From NCBI RefSeq assembly GCF_017368455.1, contig NZ_JAFNJU010000001.1, positions 1 to 64,000 of the forward strand: 64,000 bases of DNA, written 5' to 3'. A program made the position numbers and the translations under genes. Shown piece after piece: positions 61,315 to 64,000 of this stretch. Origin of the DNA: Proteiniclasticum aestuarii. GTDB lineage: Bacteria > Bacillota > Clostridia > Clostridiales > Clostridiaceae. Positions within the stretch are counted from its first letter, which is position 1; every line of letters begins with the position of its first letter. The notes under the pieces are model-generated. The model saw nothing but the letters and a program-made list of their open reading frames with translations, ran no database searches and was not told the DNA's origin.

Positions 61315-61820
61315 TTGACTTTTTCCTCCAGACGAAGAACATGCTCTTCCAGTGCACTTCCCTGTAATCCTTCTGCCGCCTCTCTGGTCAGCGCATGAAC
61401 GATATACTCATCCCCCACGATATCCACCGTCAGTGTGCCTGGGGTCAGGGTCACCACATTCCCATATAGCACTTTATTGAAATCCTTTCTGAATCGCACG
61501 GGAACTCTGACAAAAGAAGGTGCGATGGGCATCTTTGGATTCAGAACGATTTTCGCCACATTGATGTTGGACTTCACAATCTCCACAATCAGAACAGCGA
61601 TAAGAGTCGTGAAATGCCAGAGAAATCTGGCCGTCACAGGACCTCCATCTGCTCTGGTGAAAAGAATGTCCCGATTCAGATAGAGGATGAGAGTGGCTGA
61701 ACATGCTCCAAGAAGAACAGACTCCACGGTAAGCTTCCCATCGATAATGGACCAGAAAAAAAGAAGAAGAAAAAACATGATCAGGATGTTTTTTCTTGAT
61801 TGTAAAGCTGTCTTACTCAT
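61311..61820 (-). CDS. mrpE: Mrp antiporter subunit E / MbhA-like
   Basis: A 169-residue MnhE protein. It has two N-terminal helices (ILIMFFLLLFFWSIIDGK and a second near 40), WHFTTLIAVLIVEIVKSNINVAKIVL, and the cytoplasmic domain with LYGNVVTLTPGTLTVDIVGDEYIVHAL. ATG at 61820 lies after AGGTGG; GTG at 61832 is inside that site. It is the first gene of the ten-gene operon. A TATAAT on the minus strand at 61872-61867 is a likely -10, with a poor -35. Confidence 0.92.
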   Translation of the reverse strand: MSKTALQSRKNILIMFFLLLFFWSIIDGKLTVESVLLGACSATLILYLNRDILFTRADGGPVTARFLWHFTTLIAVLIVEIVKSNINVAKIVLNPKMPIAPSFVRVPVRFRKDFNKVLYGNVVTLTPGTLTVDIVGDEYIVHALTREAAEGLQGSALEEHVLRLEEKVK

Positions 61821-62002
61821 TATGCACCCCACCTAGTAAATTTGAAATATTGAATCTATACCTACTATTATATATGAACTTTATCTGAATTAGGGGCATT
61901 TTTCAACGAAATATGAGATTATAATGGTTTACAGCCTCAGATTTAACATTTCCATAGATTATCCCGAAAAAAAGCTCCAGGCCATTGCCCGAAGCTCAAT
62001 TT

Positions 62003-62530
62003 TCAGTATTCAATTCCGACTCTGGATGACACGCCTTTACTGTAATAATGTCTGCAGTTCACCATTTCCGTCACCAGGTCTGCTTTCTGCATCAGTCTAT
62101 CCGATGGGTCTCTGCCCGTCAGAATCACTTCCATATGCGGCGGTCTCGTTTCCAGAAGTTTTATCACATCCGCTTCCTCCACCAGACCATGATGCATGGC
62201 AGCCATGATTTCATCCAGAACCAGTATGTCCATGGGTTCTGTTTCGATTCTCTTCATCAGTTCGATCCATTCCCCCTTCACTTTTGACTTCAATGCCCCC
62301 TGCTCTTCTTCTGAAAGGGTATGGAAGAAACGCACGGTTTCCGCTAATTTCAGATGTGTGATCTGTTCATTTTGTCCCATACTGACTTCCTCGCCGGTCC
62401 GGATCCCTTTCAGAAACTGAACAAACAGGACTTTTTTTCCTCTGCCTGCCGCACGAAAGGATAATCCCAATGCGGCCGTTGTCTTTCCTTTTCCCTCTCC
62501 TGTATAGATCTGTACAAATCCTTTATTCAT
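62003..62530 (-). CDS. cobA: Cob(I)alamin adenosyltransferase, CobA/BtuR type
   Basis: A 175-residue enzyme that transfers the adenosyl group of ATP to cob(I)yrinic acid a,c-diamide or cobalamin. It has the P-loop YTGEGKGKTTAALGL at the N-terminus, FVQFLKG, ILVLDEIMAAMHHG and VILTGRDPSDRLMQKADLVTEM. AGGAGG lies 5 bases before the ATG. It overlaps the upstream ATPase gene by 8 bases, so it is co-translated with the transporter and points to a cobamide substrate. It is the last gene of its operon; the 480 bases after it hold only the mrp promoter side. Confidence 0.94.
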   Translation of the reverse strand: MNKGFVQIYTGEGKGKTTAALGLSFRAAGRGKKVLFVQFLKGIRTGEEVSMGQNEQITHLKLAETVRFFHTLSEEEQGALKSKVKGEWIELMKRIETEPMDILVLDEIMAAMHHGLVEEADVIKLLETRPPHMEVILTGRDPSDRLMQKADLVTEMVNCRHYYSKGVSSRVGIEY

Positions 62531-63326
62531 ATGAACCTCCTTGCTTGCTTATTTCTGTTGGAATGACATGGGGTTTGCCAGAAGAAGGATTTCTGATGAT
62601 CATGCAGTTCATCTTGTATATTTCTCTGATTCTCTCTTCCGTAATGACTTCTTCTGGGGACCCCATGGCTTTGATTTCTCCATGATTCAAAAGAATCACG
62701 GAATCACTGAATTCGATGGCGAGGTTCAGATCGTGAAGCACTGCCACCACTGTGATTTCCCTGGACTTCGAAAACCCGGATACGGTCTTCAATATTCCGA
62801 TCTGATGATGGATATCCAGATGAGAAACCGGTTCATCCAGAAGAAGAATCTCCGTATCCTGTACCATGGCGCGAGATACGATGGCACGCTGTAGTTCTCC
62901 TCCACTGATGCTTCGCACGGATCTGTCTTTGAGTCTCCATGTATCGGTGATCATCATGGCTTTTTCGGCCAGCTCCAGATCACTTCTGCTCTCAGTTTCA
63001 AATCGCTTCAGATAGGGAGACCGTCCCATGAGCACCATATCCAGCACGGAGAAATCGAAATCCATTCGCGTTTCCTGCGGAACTACTGCCAGTCTCTTTG
63101 AAAGTTCTTTCACGGAAATCGATGTGATATCTTTTCCATTGATATACACACAATTTTGATCGGCGCGCAGTACCTTCTGAAGATTCTTAAGCAGTGTAGT
63201 CTTTCCAGAACCATTGGGTCCTAGTATGCTGTAGAACCGGCCTTTTTCCAGTGAAAGATCTATGCCGCTGAGAACAGAAGCTGCCTCATAGGAAAAGTCC
63301 AGATTATTCACAGTGATCATTTTCAT
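62523..63326 (-). CDS. ABC transporter ATPase, FecE/BtuD family
   Basis: A 267-residue ATP-binding protein. It has Walker A GPNGSGKTTLL, a Q-loop in AVVPQETRMDFDFS, the signature SGGELQRAIVSRAM, Walker B EILLLDEPVSHLD and the switch His in VLHDLNLAI. The family imports iron-siderophores or cobalamin. Here the link with cobA makes cobamide uptake more likely. It overlaps the permease gene by 4 bases and cobA by 8. Confidence 0.92.
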   Translation of the reverse strand: MKMITVNNLDFSYEAASVLSGIDLSLEKGRFYSILGPNGSGKTTLLKNLQKVLRADQNCVYINGKDITSISVKELSKRLAVVPQETRMDFDFSVLDMVLMGRSPYLKRFETESRSDLELAEKAMMITDTWRLKDRSVRSISGGELQRAIVSRAMVQDTEILLLDEPVSHLDIHHQIGILKTVSGFSKSREITVVAVLHDLNLAIEFSDSVILLNHGEIKAMGSPEEVITEERIREIYKMNCMIIRNPSSGKPHVIPTEISKQGGSYE

Positions 63327-64000
63327 AGAGAAATCCCCCTTAATTTTGTTCTGCGCAGCAGATAGATGAAATAGGGTGCCCCAAAGAGTGCAGTGACGGC
63401 CCCTACAGGTATTTCCATGGGCGATAATACTGTCCTTGCCAGCGTGTCGGATACAATCATAAACACTGCACCCCCTATGGCCGAGAACGGAATCAGCACC
63501 CGATGGTCCGGACCCAGAAGCAGTCTGACCCCATGGGGAACGATGAGACCCACAAACCCGATGATTCCGCTGGAAGATACGATAAATGCGATCATTAGAG
63601 AAGACACCACCAGAAGCACTTTTTTCGTCTTTTCAATCTCCACGCCCAGATTATGGGCTGTATCATCCCCCGCCATCATAAGATTGAGATCTCTCGCATA
63701 AAACAGGATGATCAGCGTACCCATGCCCACCACAGGAAGGAGATAGAGAATCTGCCCCCATCTGGCAGCCGCCACGGAGCCCATGGTCCAGAAAATGATG
63801 CTGTCTGCCTGGTCCCTGTTGAAAATCATCAGGATGGAAATCATGGCGGAAGCCATGGCGCTGACCGCAACCCCCGCAAGAAGAAGCGTCACTGCCGGAA
63901 TCTTTGTGCCGACTTTCGCGATCTCATATACACAGACCACTGTAAGAATCGCACCAAGAAAGGCCATGAGCTGAACAGACGGAAATGGTCCTGCAAGAAA
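63323..64000 (-). CDS. ABC transporter permease, FecCD/BtuC family (5' end outside the window)
   Basis: The frame is open to the window edge, so the start of the gene is missing; 225 codons are visible. They encode the C-terminal two thirds of a FecCD permease: TLLLAGVAVSAMASAMI, FWTMGSVAAARWGQIL, GDDTAHNLGVEIEKTKK (coupling-loop region) and SSGIIGFVGLIVPHGVRLLLGPDHR. The last is the conserved gate motif. An ATG at 63967 is internal. It should pair with the ATPase downstream and a binding protein off the right edge. Confidence 0.9.
   Translation of the reverse strand, partial: FLAGPFPSVQLMAFLGAILTVVCVYEIAKVGTKIPAVTLLLAGVAVSAMASAMISILMIFNRDQADSIIFWTMGSVAAARWGQILYLLPVVGMGTLIILFYARDLNLMMAGDDTAHNLGVEIEKTKKVLLVVSSLMIAFIVSSSGIIGFVGLIVPHGVRLLLGPDHRVLIPFSAIGGAVFMIVSDTLARTVLSPMEIPVGAVTALFGAPYFIYLLRRTKLRGISL

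Noticed and set aside
1-64000. CRISPR arrays, insertion sequences, prophage or toxin-antitoxin modules
   Set aside because: I looked for regular spaced repeats, transposase motifs and small paired genes and found none; the tyrosine recombinase is the only mobile-type gene.

Overview
The window looks like chromosomal DNA from an anaerobic, low-to-moderate GC member of the Bacillota, most likely class Clostridia. The reasons are the gene families and their regulation: an infC-rpmI-rplT operon with an attenuator-like leader, a phenylalanine-type T-box before pheST, strong GGAGG ribosome sites with many TTG/GTG starts, RNase Y, MutS2, FloA/NfeD, KtrAB, a Gram-positive GAAC-N4-GTTC SOS box at recA, and a 2-oxoacid:ferredoxin oxidoreductase (IorAB) next to a phosphate acyltransferase, as in amino-acid fermenters. 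I cannot name the genus. No rRNA, tRNA, CRISPR array, insertion sequence or phage module is visible.

Layout. 1-3.6 kb: two tandem paralogous secreted DUF2680-type proteins, divergent from a two-component system with a Met/His-rich sensor. 3.6-8 kb: translation operon (infC, rpmI, rplT), KtrAB potassium uptake, an rRNA methyltransferase. 8-17.7 kb: T-box-pheST, zapA, U32 peptidase-mutS2-DUF523, leading into an FMN alpha-hydroxy-acid oxidase-like gene. 19-22.3 kb: ptb-iorA-iorB, an operon for oxidising 2-oxoacids to acyl-CoA and then acyl phosphate. 22.3-31 kb: LysE exporter, DivIVA protein, IPP isomerase, acyl-ACP thioesterase, YdcF, a basic amino-acid decarboxylase, phosphoglucomutase and a TPR protein. 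31-43.7 kb: SOS-controlled recA, rny, MFS transporter, two PHP phosphoesterases around an isolated eutS-eutP pair, an aminotransferase, a standalone EIIA-Glc homologue lacking one conserved His, HPr, a metallo-beta-lactamase-fold enzyme, purB.

43.9-52 kb is an envelope region: four lipoproteins (an unknown one, a chagasin-like protease inhibitor, a PstS-like binding protein and a DUF3298-like protein), an esterase, and an nfeD-nfeD2-floA membrane-microdomain operon ending in a small unknown protein. 52-54 kb is AT-rich and holds a tyrosine recombinase whose promoter carries two copies of a TTTCGCGAA palindrome, with long non-coding flanks. 54-61.8 kb, minus strand, is a ten-gene Mrp/Mbh-type cation antiporter operon in the order MbhA to MbhH followed by two further tandem antiporter subunits, with no hydrogenase genes in view. 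The right edge has a cobalamin-type gene set: btuC-like permease (cut by the window), its ATPase and cob(I)alamin adenosyltransferase.

Together the genes suggest a fermenter that burns amino acids through ferredoxin and acyl phosphates, imports or salvages cobamides, and uses an Mrp/Mbh antiporter and KtrAB for ion balance. The points most worth follow-up are the DUF2680/Met-rich sensor locus with its duplicated 23-bp promoter element, the extended Mbh-like antiporter without a hydrogenase, the EIIA-Glc with a His-to-Asn change, and the operator-like repeats at the recombinase.
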